64,000 nucleotides of DNA, taken from an uncultured Carboxylicivirga sp. Its GTDB lineage: Bacteria > Bacteroidota > Bacteroidia > Bacteroidales > Marinilabiliaceae. The DNA lies in the NCBI RefSeq assembly GCF_963674565.1, contig NZ_OY771430.1:2542001-2606000 (forward strand). The letters run 5' to 3'. The notes beneath the pieces are model-generated. The model did no database searches, was not told where the DNA came from, and saw only the letters and a list, made by a program, of their open reading frames with translations. Below are positions 37,388 through 47,230 of the stretch, piece after piece. The translations under genes were made by a program, and so were the position numbers. The stretch's first letter is position 1; each line of letters opens with the position of its first letter.

Positions 37388-40300
37388 TTACAATAAATTA
37401 CTTGGTGGAAAACCAAATTGTTTACGAAAACAACGGCTGAAATAATAAGGATCGTTAAAACCCACCATGGTAGATACCTCTGATACGTTATTCCTTTTTA
37501 GCTTCAATAATTCAACCGACTTTTTAAGGCGAATGGTTCGTATAAACTCATTCGGTGACAAATCTGTAAGCTCCTTCACCCTTCGATAAAGAGTAGATGA
37601 GCTGATTGCCATTTCGGAACAAATCAGATCACCCGTCAGTTGAGTATTACTGATATTCTTTTCAATTACATCTTTCACCTTTAATATAAACTCTTCGTCA
37701 ACAGGCGAATGGGCAAGAATCTGAATATCACTTTCAACATCCTGTGAGAATTTTTCTTTCAGGTCCACCCTGTTTTTGACAATATTTTCGATACGGGTTT
37801 TTAACAATGGTGGATCAAAAGGTTTGGCCATATAAGCATCGGCCCCCAGCTTATATCCTTTTATCATATTATCATGATCTGACAATGCTGTTAAAAGAAT
37901 AACCGGAATATGACTGATTCGCTCATCACTTTTCAGGTGGGTACAAAACTCAAATCCATCCATAACAGGCATCATAACATCAACCACACAAAGGATCGGT
38001 TTTTCCTGATTACAAATGCGTAATCCCTCTTCTCCATTCTCTGCTTCATATACTTTGTAAAACTCCGATAAATATTCTGCAGCATATTTACGCAGTTCAG
38101 TATTGTCTTCGACCAACAAGATTTTTTCTTTTAGCTCTATCGATTTTGAATCCATCTTATTTTCTGCAACCTGAACTTCGGTTGTAGCACTGGATTTCAA
38201 CTCATAATCGAAAACTTCATCATCACAGTAACATTCTCTGTCGATTGGGATTATTACATAAAATACACTTCCTCTATCCGGAACACTTTGTACTTCAATA
38301 CTGGCTTTATGTACCTCAACCAATGACTGAACAAGTGACAGACCAATTCCCGATCCTGTGTTTTCCTGTTTACTGCCTTCAACCTGATAGAATCTGTTAA
38401 AAATCTTTTTCTGACTTTCGAGTGGAATTCCAACTCCATCATCACTTACTTCTATCTTCAAATGACGTATTTTTCTCTCATCACTAAAGACTGATGCATA
38501 CAAATCAACATGACCATTTTTATGGGTGAACTTAATGGCATTTGACAACAGGTTAAAAATTATCTTATCGTATTTATCTCGGTCTATCCAACCTGTAATT
38601 TCATCTTCTTCGCAAGTAAATTGATAGTTTATCTTTTTGTCTTTTGCATATTCTTCAAAAGACTGAAAAGCATTATTTGTGTACGAAAGAATATCTGTCT
38701 TGGCCACTTTTAATTGCAACTGGCCCGATTGTGACTTACGGAAATCCAACAGTTGATTAACCAAATACAATAACCGGTTCGAATTCTGCAAAATGAGGCT
38801 TAATCTATTCTTTTGATATTCGTTAGCTCCACCTTCCTCTGCCAATTGTTTGGCCGGACCTAGTATTAATGAGATAGGAGTTCGAAGTTCGTGTGAGATA
38901 TTTGTAAAGAAACGAAGTTTTTCATCGTTTAATCGCTCATCATTTTCATGCTGCACCTTTTGAAATTGCAACTGCTGCCTTAACTCAATACTCTTTTTTA
39001 ATTGGCGATAAACCAGGAATAATGTAATTGACAAAACTGTAAAAACCAATAAGATGGCTTTAAAAGTCAACCAAAAAGGAGGATTGATTTTTATCTGGTA
39101 GACAGATTCATCACTCCAGTACCCACTACTGTTAGAAGCTCTTATTTTAAACTGATACTCTCTTGGATATAAGTTGGTATACTGAACATTGGCTAAAGCA
39201 CCATCTGTTGTAATCCACTCTTCATCATATCCTTCCAACATATATTGAAATTTGTTCAACTTATTATTTACATACGACGGGGAAGAAAATGTAAATGAGA
39301 AATTACGATTAGCATACGCCAGTTCCATTTCTTTAGAGAAATTCAAATCCTCCTTCATTAGTACCTGACGATTAATGGTATCACCCGGCAAAACAACCTT
39401 GTTCTGAATCTTCACTTCTGTTATAAACGGAGGCTCAGAAACCATATTATCTTTTAATCCCTTAACCGGAAAACTTATAACACCATCTTTTCCCGTTAAA
39501 TAAATAATTGAATCATTGAACAGCAGGAAACCTTTGCTACTGAATATATCCAATCGATTTCCGCTTCCTACATCATACACATTTAACTCTGAATTCTTAG
39601 GATTGAATTTCCCTACCTTTCCGTTGTTGAGATTTAGCCATAAATAACCATCTGGACCTGTAATAATATCCGTTATCCAATTATTATGCACTTCAGGCGG
39701 ATCGAAAACCGGAACAAAATCCTGCTTTTCACCATCAAAATAATTTAACCCTAATGTTGTTGTTAACCAAAGAGTTCCCAAATCATCAATACAAAAATCC
39801 TTCGCATAATCATTAGATATACCACTCGCCTTATCCGGATCTGCATTAAACTTTTTGACTTCATTCTTCTCAATATCATATCGCACAACACCCGTTTCTG
39901 AAGCAAGCCAGATAATTCCATACTTGTCGACAATCACATCGTTTATTTCAAGGTCAGGAAAAAACCGCTGTAACTGACGATCAATTTTTTTGTTTAAAGG
40001 ATCGTAAATAATGGCTCCAGAGCCATGAGAACCAATTAAGAGTCTGCCATCACTTAGTGGAGCAAAAGCGAAAACGGGTTCAGGATCAAATCCAAGATCC
40101 AATAACTTTGTGGAGTTAATTAAATAATTATATATTATAACTTTTCCATCCCACAATCCACAATAAAACACTTTTCCATCCTGTGTATATATTCCTGAAA
40201 TCTCTTTAAACTTATCCTCCAGCAATTTAAAATAACTACCCTGTTCAATGAATAAGCCATTATTATGAGTAGCTATAAGTAGTTTGTGGTCGAAGGTTTC

Positions 40301-41416
40301 GGCATATCCTGAAATACGAGGTAGTTGAATACCTGCTTCTCCTAAAAAATTCTTCTTTATTTTATATTGATTCTTGAAAGGATCATATTTATCCAATCCA
40401 TTCTCTGTACCTATCCAAAGCACTCCAGATCGATCAAAATAAAGTGCAGATATTGAATTATCAACCAGTGAGGTCTTTTCTGTAACATTGGCATAGTGCC
40501 TCTCAAACTTACCAATTGAAATATCTTCCAGACGATCGCAAACGATTAGTCCGCCGATTGTACCTAACCAGTATTTACCATCAGGAGCTTGAGTAATACA
40601 ATTAAAATACGGGCCTAATATTTCGCGAACAGTCTTATCATGAAAAGGTAACGGATAGAATACGTCTTTATCTTTATCCCATTTATATAAACCTTCGCGG
40701 GTGCCGGCAAACATGTCTGATTTATCATCCTGATAGATGAAATTGAGATATGGGTTTTGAACCACAGAACCTTCAATGGGTAAATTGTACTTTTTAATGG
40801 TAATGATATTACCTCTTTCATCTAATGTCAACCTGGCAATACCACCCGTTTCATAACTCCCAATCCAGATATGGCCGTTAATATCTTCAAAAATCGATTT
40901 TATATAGTTAAACCCATCAATATTGATACGTTCAAATCTATCTTCCTCAGTAGTAAAAATACAAAGACCTTCATTTTTAGTGCCGATCCAAAGTCTTTTT
41001 AAATGATCGACATACAACGATCTGATTTCAAAATCAGGTATCGAATTAGGATCATTTGCATCAGGTAAATAGTTTTTAAACTGATGAGTTTTGTAATCAT
41101 AACTCGACAGACCACCCCGGGAACCAATCCACATCTGATCGGAATCATTATCAACAATCACAGTTGTTATATCATTAACATAAATACTGCTGTAAGGCTT
41201 ATAATTTCTGATATATGAAGTAAAATTCTCTCCATCAAAACTATTTAGGCCCTTAAAAGTACCTAGCCATAAAAATCCATTTCTATCCTGTACAATCTGA
41301 CGAACCGAATTATGTGACAGGCCATTTTCAACACTGTAATGTTCCAGTTTAATATCATCAGCCAAAACATTTACTGAGATACAAGAAAGGAGTAATATGA
41401 TTAGAACCCGAATCAT
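37388..41416 (-). CDS. Hybrid two-component system regulator (HTCS)
   Basis: 1342 aa, signal peptide to about residue 19. A periplasmic Reg_prop two-propeller sensor follows (about 25-690, repeated 'WLGTFKGLNSFDG'-type blades), then a Y_Y_Y domain (about 700-775) and one membrane segment (785-805). The cytoplasmic part has HisKA with H842 (NISHELRTP), HATPase (about 940-1060, 'DNGVGI'-like 'SDDGVGIPLE' and 'GSGIGLSL'), a receiver with D1146 (VVDVMMPVMDG), and a C-terminal AraC HTH pair (about 1232-1342). Such proteins sense an oligosaccharide in the periplasm and activate the linked PUL. It is encoded within the operon, 9 nt before the GH28-like gene and 66 nt after the acetyltransferase. A 21-bp-phased repeat near 55420-55457 is a candidate binding site. 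Confidence 0.95.
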   Translation of the reverse strand: MIRVLIILLLSCISVNVLADDIKLEHYSVENGLSHNSVRQIVQDRNGFLWLGTFKGLNSFDGENFTSYIRNYKPYSSIYVNDITTVIVDNDSDQMWIGSRGGLSSYDYKTHQFKNYLPDANDPNSIPDFEIRSLYVDHLKRLWIGTKNEGLCIFTTEEDRFERINIDGFNYIKSIFEDINGHIWIGSYETGGIARLTLDERGNIITIKKYNLPIEGSVVQNPYLNFIYQDDKSDMFAGTREGLYKWDKDKDVFYPLPFHDKTVREILGPYFNCITQAPDGKYWLGTIGGLIVCDRLEDISIGKFERHYANVTEKTSLVDNSISALYFDRSGVLWIGTENGLDKYDPFKNQYKIKKNFLGEAGIQLPRISGYAETFDHKLLIATHNNGLFIEQGSYFKLLEDKFKEISGIYTQDGKVFYCGLWDGKVIIYNYLINSTKLLDLGFDPEPVFAFAPLSDGRLLIGSHGSGAIIYDPLNKKIDRQLQRFFPDLEINDVIVDKYGIIWLASETGVVRYDIEKNEVKKFNADPDKASGISNDYAKDFCIDDLGTLWLTTTLGLNYFDGEKQDFVPVFDPPEVHNNWITDIITGPDGYLWLNLNNGKVGKFNPKNSELNVYDVGSGNRLDIFSSKGFLLFNDSIIYLTGKDGVISFPVKGLKDNMVSEPPFITEVKIQNKVVLPGDTINRQVLMKEDLNFSKEMELAYANRNFSFTFSSPSYVNNKLNKFQYMLEGYDEEWITTDGALANVQYTNLYPREYQFKIRASNSSGYWSDESVYQIKINPPFWLTFKAILLVFTVLSITLFLVYRQLKKSIELRQQLQFQKVQHENDERLNDEKLRFFTNISHELRTPISLILGPAKQLAEEGGANEYQKNRLSLILQNSNRLLYLVNQLLDFRKSQSGQLQLKVAKTDILSYTNNAFQSFEEYAKDKKINYQFTCEEDEITGWIDRDKYDKIIFNLLSNAIKFTHKNGHVDLYASVFSDERKIRHLKIEVSDDGVGIPLESQKKIFNRFYQVEGSKQENTGSGIGLSLVQSLVEVHKASIEVQSVPDRGSVFYVIIPIDRECYCDDEVFDYELKSSATTEVQVAENKMDSKSIELKEKILLVEDNTELRKYAAEYLSEFYKVYEAENGEEGLRICNQEKPILCVVDVMMPVMDGFEFCTHLKSDERISHIPVILLTALSDHDNMIKGYKLGADAYMAKPFDPPLLKTRIENIVKNRVDLKEKFSQDVESDIQILAHSPVDEEFILKVKDVIEKNISNTQLTGDLICSEMAISSSTLYRRVKELTDLSPNEFIRTIRLKKSVELLKLKRNNVSEVSTMVGFNDPYYFSRCFRKQFGFPPSNLL

Positions 41417-41482
41417 TTATATATGCTACATTTTGAGTTATACTCTAAGTTACTACTAATCCATTTAGATTAATAAAATGAT

Positions 41483-42625
41483 TTAAATTTTGATATAAAT
41501 ACGTTTACGATGCAGTATCCAACCCAGTAACCAACATACTAAAACATAAGCTATAGCTGTTAGTAAAGAGCCAAATGAACCAGGAAAAATATTTTGAAAA
41601 ACTTTTTCACTTACCCATTCAAAAGCATCCAGTCCTTCACTCACAGGAATAAGTCTTAGTGTAACATAGAACAATTCTGAAAACAGGTAGATAAACAAGG
41701 GATTTTTACCAAACACATCAAAAAAGGAAATTCCGTATTTGATATTTTTTATCTCAATTAACCAAATTAAAACTGCCATTATCGACAAATCGAGGCCGAC
41801 AGTATAAAGTACAAATGGACTGGTCCAAAGTTTTTTAGAAATAGGAAAAATCAGATCCCACCATAAAGCAAGCGATGTCAATAAAAACCCAATAATCAAT
41901 AAGCTGGCAATACCCTCAAATGACTTTCCCTTTTTTTGAATAAAAATACCAGCTATGTAACCCGCAATCACATTAACAATAGCCGGAAGTGTACTTAAGA
42001 TTCCTTCCGGGTCAAACGGAATACTATCTTTTTTGTAAATATGACCTATACCCAGAATAGATAAATCAAACTTTGCTGCAGCATTGGTTGCCATTTCCAG
42101 TTCAACTCCTTTTTCACCAAAGACATAAAGAATAGCCCAATAAGCTATCAAAATTACCCCGGAAATTATCAGTGCAGTTTTTTCTGACAGATAATAGAAG
42201 ATGACTGATGCAAAAAAGTAACAAAGAGCAATTCGTTGTAAAACACCCATAATACGGGTTTCGGATATAGGTTTAAGAATAAATGAGCCATCATCACCAA
42301 AAGTAAAAAACGGAAACCAATACATCAGGTATCCCAATAAGAAGATTATTAAAGTACGTTTAATAATTTTCTTCCATACTTCAGATGGCGGAGCAACTTT
42401 CATTTTCTTCATCGAAAAACTCATGGCGTTCCCAACTGCAAACAAAAAAGAAGGAAATACCAGATCGGCCAGACTAAAACCAAACCACTGAACATGTATA
42501 AAATAGCTATATATTTTTGCACCAGTACCCGGAGTATTTACAATAATCATTAATGCAACTGTTAAGCCTCTGAATACATCCAATGCCAGAAAACGTTCCG
42601 GCTTTTTAAGTACACTGTTTTCCAT
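41483..42625 (-). CDS. Integral-membrane acyltransferase, HGSNAT/DUF5009-like
   Basis: 380 aa with about 10 hydrophobic segments. It opens with 'LALDVFRGLTVALMIIVN' (13-30), the family signature. H44-V-Q-W followed by D55 (FSLADLVFPSF) matches the conserved His-Asp motif of this family, where the human heparan-alpha-glucosaminide N-acetyltransferase has its catalytic histidine. These proteins move acetyl groups from acetyl-CoA in the cytosol to glucosamine on the other side of the membrane. The gene begins one base after the GH89 stop. GH89 is the bacterial relative of human NAGLU, the next enzyme in lysosomal heparan sulfate breakdown, so the pair looks functionally linked. Substrate unknown; I have not verified the histidine by alignment. 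Confidence 0.85.
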   Translation of the reverse strand: MENSVLKKPERFLALDVFRGLTVALMIIVNTPGTGAKIYSYFIHVQWFGFSLADLVFPSFLFAVGNAMSFSMKKMKVAPPSEVWKKIIKRTLIIFLLGYLMYWFPFFTFGDDGSFILKPISETRIMGVLQRIALCYFFASVIFYYLSEKTALIISGVILIAYWAILYVFGEKGVELEMATNAAAKFDLSILGIGHIYKKDSIPFDPEGILSTLPAIVNVIAGYIAGIFIQKKGKSFEGIASLLIIGFLLTSLALWWDLIFPISKKLWTSPFVLYTVGLDLSIMAVLIWLIEIKNIKYGISFFDVFGKNPLFIYLFSELFYVTLRLIPVSEGLDAFEWVSEKVFQNIFPGSFGSLLTAIAYVLVCWLLGWILHRKRIYIKI

Positions 42626-42626
42626 A

Positions 42627-44858
42627 CTAATAGTTGTATTTTATTACCGGCTGAGCTTGGGTTAAAGGCACAATTCGGTTGCGATATTTCTGATGAAGCT
42701 CAATTACAATAGCATTGGCATCACCTATTGCTTCAACCGGATAATCGGAACGTTTGGTTACCCATTGCCACTCCCATTGTTTAATCTGTTCATCAAATGC
42801 GTCCTGATCAAAGTTCTTCCAATAAACCTCAACCTCGTCGAAAAATTGTTTCCATCTAGGTTTATAAAAGTCACTGATTAATCCGCTCCACTGACGATTA
42901 CTATACTCATGTAAACGATTATCAGCACTTCCCCACAGGGTAATCAAATTACGTGCATTTTGCTCATATATTGCTTTTTCGCTTTCGGTATTGCCACAGG
43001 CTCGTGCATCACTAATCCAAGGCCCAATCAGAAAATCCCTGCGTGTTGCCAATAGGCGATCCATGTCATCAAGCAATTCCAGAAACTCTGTGCTGTACCG
43101 TTTAAAATTCTCTTTGTCGTTGTTTTGATAAGCTAAAGTAATCTGTTGTTGCAATGGCAAAGCATAATTAGCCAATACCTGACGGGTTAAATCCACAAGA
43201 TCGTATTGAAATCCATCGTAATTACCACATTGATCAATAGATTGAACGAATAAATCCCAGGCTGGCAATAATTCTTCAGGTTCATAATTCAGCTTGGTTC
43301 GAGCCCATCGACGGTATCCATCAAAAGTAGGGCGCGAAACAATGATTGATTCAGCTCCATCTCTTATAATCTGACCATTGTATGCTGTCTTCACCAAAAT
43401 ATCCCAGGCTTCTTCCAATATTGAATTGGATTTTCCATAACGATTCTGAATATAATTTCTTAACCATGGCTTTAATTCTATTGATGTATTGCGCCATGTA
43501 TTATCTGTCATCAGCTCGTATAAGACAGGATTTTGTTCAATGGCTTCCATGGTTAGTCCAATACCTTTTAGTTTACCAGAGTTTGCATCATTTAATGCCC
43601 TGGCAGGATTTTCAGCAACCTTTTCAATACGCCCAAACATACTTATATTACCCCCAAAATTATGAAGCATATTCCAGATCCATTGTTTTCCATAATAAGC
43701 CTCTGTCCGCTTCCATACCGGTTCAATCTCTGTTGCTAAATCCAGAATAATCATATTATCATCAGGAATGGAGCTTAATAGTCCTTTTATTTGTGGGGCC
43801 TTCCAAAAATCACGATGACTGTAAAACAACCAACCCTGCATTACCCAAGTGGCATTAGGGTCAACAGCCTTCATTCCCTGGTAAACTTTATAGCTTATTT
43901 TTGAAAGATATTCCGGATCATCAGATGGTGGTTCGTTCTCATTAAACGTATCGGCAGTGTACAGATGATCTGTCCCATAAACTTCAGTCTGAACTTGAAG
44001 AAATTTCATCCCAATCTCCGCAAACAATGGATCATCAGCATCGAGTATGTAAGTATCTTCAAAATCGTTGCCCCAATTGGTCTGCTTTAACTTTGCATCG
44101 GGAAAAAACTTTTTAAAAGTAGCCGGCACATGTCCTGTAAAGGCAGGTAATACAGGTTTCATTCCTAATTCGCGCTGACGTTGCAGGATTTTCAATTGTA
44201 AATCGCGATGCGACTCTTTCCAGCTTTGCGGAAGTGGACCTCCCCAACCATCCAGATTACCCATCCAGAACCATGAAAAATAGGCTGGTCCGCTAAAGAA
44301 CGGATCTAAATCTTCATCGGTAAATCCATAGGATCGATAAACCTGATCCCAGATATATTCCTCGCCGGTTATTGCCAGTGGCATATTGATTCCGTGCAAA
44401 GCCATCCAGTCTATTTCCTTTTCCCAACGTTTCCAATCCCACCAGCTCATACTGTAATTAAACGTACAATAATTCAAATAGTAACGGTATTGATAAGGGC
44501 TTTCTTTGCGGATTTTAGAATCAATCACAGGAAGTTCAGCAGGTAAATTAAGATTAGTTCCGTTCCATGTAATCTGGCAATGACAATAGTTTTTTAAATA
44601 GTAATAAAAAGCCGATGCTACAGAAACTCCATTATTACCACGAAGCAATATCTTATTCTGAACAGATTCAATTTCAAACCAATCTGTTGAATCTGTCTCA
44701 ACCACCTCAACTTCAAAATCATTAACATATTCAGGAAGAACACGTTCAATTAATCCCTTTACAGGATGATCTTCCTTTTTTTGTTTATCATTTGAACAGT
44801 TTATCATCGATAAAATGATAAAACCAATAATTACATATCGAAGAAATAACCTCATCAC
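42627..44858 (-). CDS. GH89 alpha-N-acetylglucosaminidase lipoprotein
   Basis: 743 aa, lipobox SMINC with Cys21. An N-terminal small domain (about 30-115) precedes the (beta/alpha) barrel. Signature: 'LNYCTFNYSMSWWDWKRWEK' (128-147), 'HGINMPLAITGEEYIWDQVY', 'FSWFWMGNLDGWGGPLPQSW'. Catalytic acids by comparison with human NAGLU: E307 in ADTFNENEPP as acid/base and E438 in LTMEAIEQNP as nucleophile; their spacing (131) is about that of human E316 and E446. GH89 enzymes release terminal alpha-linked GlcNAc and are retaining. It begins 15 nt after the first GH92 gene and one base before the acetyltransferase. Here the GlcNAc may cap a mannoside (inference). Confidence 0.94.
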   Translation of the reverse strand: MMRLFLRYVIIGFIILSMINCSNDKQKKEDHPVKGLIERVLPEYVNDFEVEVVETDSTDWFEIESVQNKILLRGNNGVSVASAFYYYLKNYCHCQITWNGTNLNLPAELPVIDSKIRKESPYQYRYYLNYCTFNYSMSWWDWKRWEKEIDWMALHGINMPLAITGEEYIWDQVYRSYGFTDEDLDPFFSGPAYFSWFWMGNLDGWGGPLPQSWKESHRDLQLKILQRQRELGMKPVLPAFTGHVPATFKKFFPDAKLKQTNWGNDFEDTYILDADDPLFAEIGMKFLQVQTEVYGTDHLYTADTFNENEPPSDDPEYLSKISYKVYQGMKAVDPNATWVMQGWLFYSHRDFWKAPQIKGLLSSIPDDNMIILDLATEIEPVWKRTEAYYGKQWIWNMLHNFGGNISMFGRIEKVAENPARALNDANSGKLKGIGLTMEAIEQNPVLYELMTDNTWRNTSIELKPWLRNYIQNRYGKSNSILEEAWDILVKTAYNGQIIRDGAESIIVSRPTFDGYRRWARTKLNYEPEELLPAWDLFVQSIDQCGNYDGFQYDLVDLTRQVLANYALPLQQQITLAYQNNDKENFKRYSTEFLELLDDMDRLLATRRDFLIGPWISDARACGNTESEKAIYEQNARNLITLWGSADNRLHEYSNRQWSGLISDFYKPRWKQFFDEVEVYWKNFDQDAFDEQIKQWEWQWVTKRSDYPVEAIGDANAIVIELHQKYRNRIVPLTQAQPVIKYNY

Positions 44859-44873
44859 CTGCGTTTGTTTGAT

Positions 44874-47168
44874 TTAAATTTCTTTGTCTGATTTTGATGG
44901 AGGAAGATCTTTTAATCCCCACTCCTTTGAAGGTTTTGATCCCATATTAAAAATCAGGGTTCCTCCTTTTTCAATATCACTATGCTCAATCCAGGATTTT
45001 GAATAATCCTTTCCATTCAATGTAACTGTTTGGATATATTTATTATTCTCTGAAAGATTTTCAGTACGAATAATAAAATCATTACCATTTTCCTGATGAA
45101 TAACCGTTTTTTCGAAGTAGGGCGCATTTATCAGATAATAAGACTGGCCAGCATTGGGATACAAACCCATCATATGAAAAGCAAGCCACGATGACATGGC
45201 ACCCGAATCATCATTCCCAGGTATTCCATCTGCTCCACTATGATAATTTTCATCTATGATGGAATGAATACGTTCGTTACTCAGATCAGGTCGACCAATC
45301 CAATGATAAAGATTAGGTGTAAGAAATGACGGTTCATTGGCTACATTATACAATCCCAAATCAAACAAGGTATTCAGTCGCTTCTCAAAAGTCTCTGTTC
45401 CACCGGATAATTCAATCAATTTAGCCACATCGTGCGGCACAGATAGTGAATATTCCCACGAATTTGCTTCATAAAAAAAGCCACACCACCAACAAACACA
45501 TATTGGCCAGTCCTGCATTACCGGTGTGAACGGAACATAGGATATCCTTCCGTATTTGGCATCACACTGAATACTATCTACCCAGTTTCCATGGGCATCT
45601 TTGGGCATAATAAAACCACGAGAACCATGATCTTCAATATCGCGCCACAGATTCTGCCAGTTATCTGATTGCTTGATAAAACGCCAGTATTCGCCTCGGC
45701 GTTTAATATTTTTGGCCACAATTGCCAGACAGTAATCATTATAAGCATATTCGAGCGTTCGGTTTCCGGCACGAACATAATCTGTGGATACGTAGCCAAG
45801 ACTGTTATAATCAACCAAACCTCCTCGTCCTTCAGCCTCTTCATTACCACCCGGAGGTATAGTGGCATCTTTCAACATGGCCTCCAGAGCCAGTTTATAA
45901 TTAATACCTTTCAATCCTTTTACAAATGCATCGGCTATAACCACTTCTCCGTTTGATCCACCTTGTGTTCGTCCGTTGGAATTCCCGCTGCGGGCATCAG
46001 GCATATAACCATCTCGCTTATAAATCTGCAACATAGCATTAATGATATCAACTTGCCGCAATGGATCTAACAATGTAATAAGGGGACTTGATGATCGATA
46101 GGTATCCCAGATAGCATAAAAATCATCATAATAAGGACTATCGTTCTCCCATAATGGATTCTCACCCGTACGATCAACAGGCATAAGCATGGTGTGATAC
46201 AAACCTGTATAGAACATGGTCTTCAGCTCATCACTTGTTTTTTCATCCACTTCAACTCTGCTTAAAACATTCTCCCATTTATCCTGCACTTCATTTAGTG
46301 TCTGATCAAAATTCCAGTGCGGTATCTCCTTATCGATATTGTCCCGCGCTTTTAAAGGACTTAAAAAAGAAATTCCTATTTTCATTTGAACATCATCAGC
46401 CATATCAGCAAAAGTCAGTATAGCACCGGTTTTACAGCCTGTATCCAGTTGTATTTTCTGACCAGAAAAGATCTTACCATTGTTAAATGTGGCATAATCA
46501 GAAAAAGGTTGATCAAAAACTGCAGAGAAATAAACAGTGTAGGCTCTTCCGTTATTCCAACCACCTCTGATACGGCTGTAACCTCTTACTTCTGTATTGG
46601 AAACTATCTCAATTTCAGAACCCACAAACTGTTGGGCCTCTCGCGAATCTGGGATGGGTCGTTCACCCAAAAATTTTCCAAGATCAATCTTAACCCGTTT
46701 TGTTACGTCATGTGGATATGAAAAATGATAAAACGCAGCACGGTCTGAAGTAGTTATCTGGGTTTGAATCTTCCATTTATCCAGTATCACACTGTAATAA
46801 CCAAGCGATACCTGTTCATCATTTCTTATGGATGACTGTTCTAATGAAATCTGATTGTTTTCTGATGCAAATGGCATCACTGATATATTTCCGTACTTCG
46901 GCCCTCCTCCAGTGCCGCTTACATGCAACTGGCTAAAACCATAAATTTCGCTTAACGGATCTGTTGAATAACCGCTGTTTGAGGCTACATCATTATCGGG
47001 CCCCGGCTTTACCATTCCGTATGGAGCAGATGGTCCGATAAAAACATTGCCCAAGCCTTCTGAACCAATCAAAGGATCGACAAACTGATAATTCTGTGCA
47101 TTTACTGATACTGGTAATATCAATAAAAACAACAAATAGAAAAAAATATGTCGTTTACTAATTCTCAT
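44874..47168 (-). CDS. GH92 alpha-mannosidase with canonical active-site motifs
   Basis: 764 aa, type I signal peptide (cleavage near VNAQ24), so periplasmic or secreted. N-terminal beta-sandwich from 'YQFVDPLIGSEGLGNVFIG', then the alpha/alpha barrel. Canonical features: W354-D355-T356-Y357-R358, E567 (YEANSWEYS) as the acid, and G651-N652-D653-D654 (GIPGNDDSGAMSSW) for the base region. GH92 enzymes are calcium-dependent, inverting exo-alpha-mannosidases, mostly 1,2 or 1,3 linkages. The gene lies 62 nt downstream of the GH43 gene and 15 nt before GH89. It is distinct from the second GH92 (48248-50575), which is less canonical, so the two probably have different linkage specificity. Confidence 0.94.
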   Translation of the reverse strand: MRISKRHIFFYLLFLLILPVSVNAQNYQFVDPLIGSEGLGNVFIGPSAPYGMVKPGPDNDVASNSGYSTDPLSEIYGFSQLHVSGTGGGPKYGNISVMPFASENNQISLEQSSIRNDEQVSLGYYSVILDKWKIQTQITTSDRAAFYHFSYPHDVTKRVKIDLGKFLGERPIPDSREAQQFVGSEIEIVSNTEVRGYSRIRGGWNNGRAYTVYFSAVFDQPFSDYATFNNGKIFSGQKIQLDTGCKTGAILTFADMADDVQMKIGISFLSPLKARDNIDKEIPHWNFDQTLNEVQDKWENVLSRVEVDEKTSDELKTMFYTGLYHTMLMPVDRTGENPLWENDSPYYDDFYAIWDTYRSSSPLITLLDPLRQVDIINAMLQIYKRDGYMPDARSGNSNGRTQGGSNGEVVIADAFVKGLKGINYKLALEAMLKDATIPPGGNEEAEGRGGLVDYNSLGYVSTDYVRAGNRTLEYAYNDYCLAIVAKNIKRRGEYWRFIKQSDNWQNLWRDIEDHGSRGFIMPKDAHGNWVDSIQCDAKYGRISYVPFTPVMQDWPICVCWWCGFFYEANSWEYSLSVPHDVAKLIELSGGTETFEKRLNTLFDLGLYNVANEPSFLTPNLYHWIGRPDLSNERIHSIIDENYHSGADGIPGNDDSGAMSSWLAFHMMGLYPNAGQSYYLINAPYFEKTVIHQENGNDFIIRTENLSENNKYIQTVTLNGKDYSKSWIEHSDIEKGGTLIFNMGSKPSKEWGLKDLPPSKSDKEI

Positions 47169-47230
47169 CGCTAATAAATGGTTTTAACTAAAATAAATAG
47201 TTCAGAATATTTAATTGGTTCAATTAATTG

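Noticed and set aside
37388..41416. HTCS as two separate genes (sensor plus response regulator)
   Set aside because: The frame is uninterrupted through propeller, kinase, receiver and AraC domains.
43382..43750. Plus-strand open frame of 122 codons opposite GH89
   Set aside because: Antisense to well-conserved GH89 motifs, with codon composition unlike the genes here; no recognisable domain.
46386..46721. Plus-strand open frame of 111 codons opposite GH92
   Set aside because: Antisense to the GH92 gene with no promoter, RBS or domain pattern.
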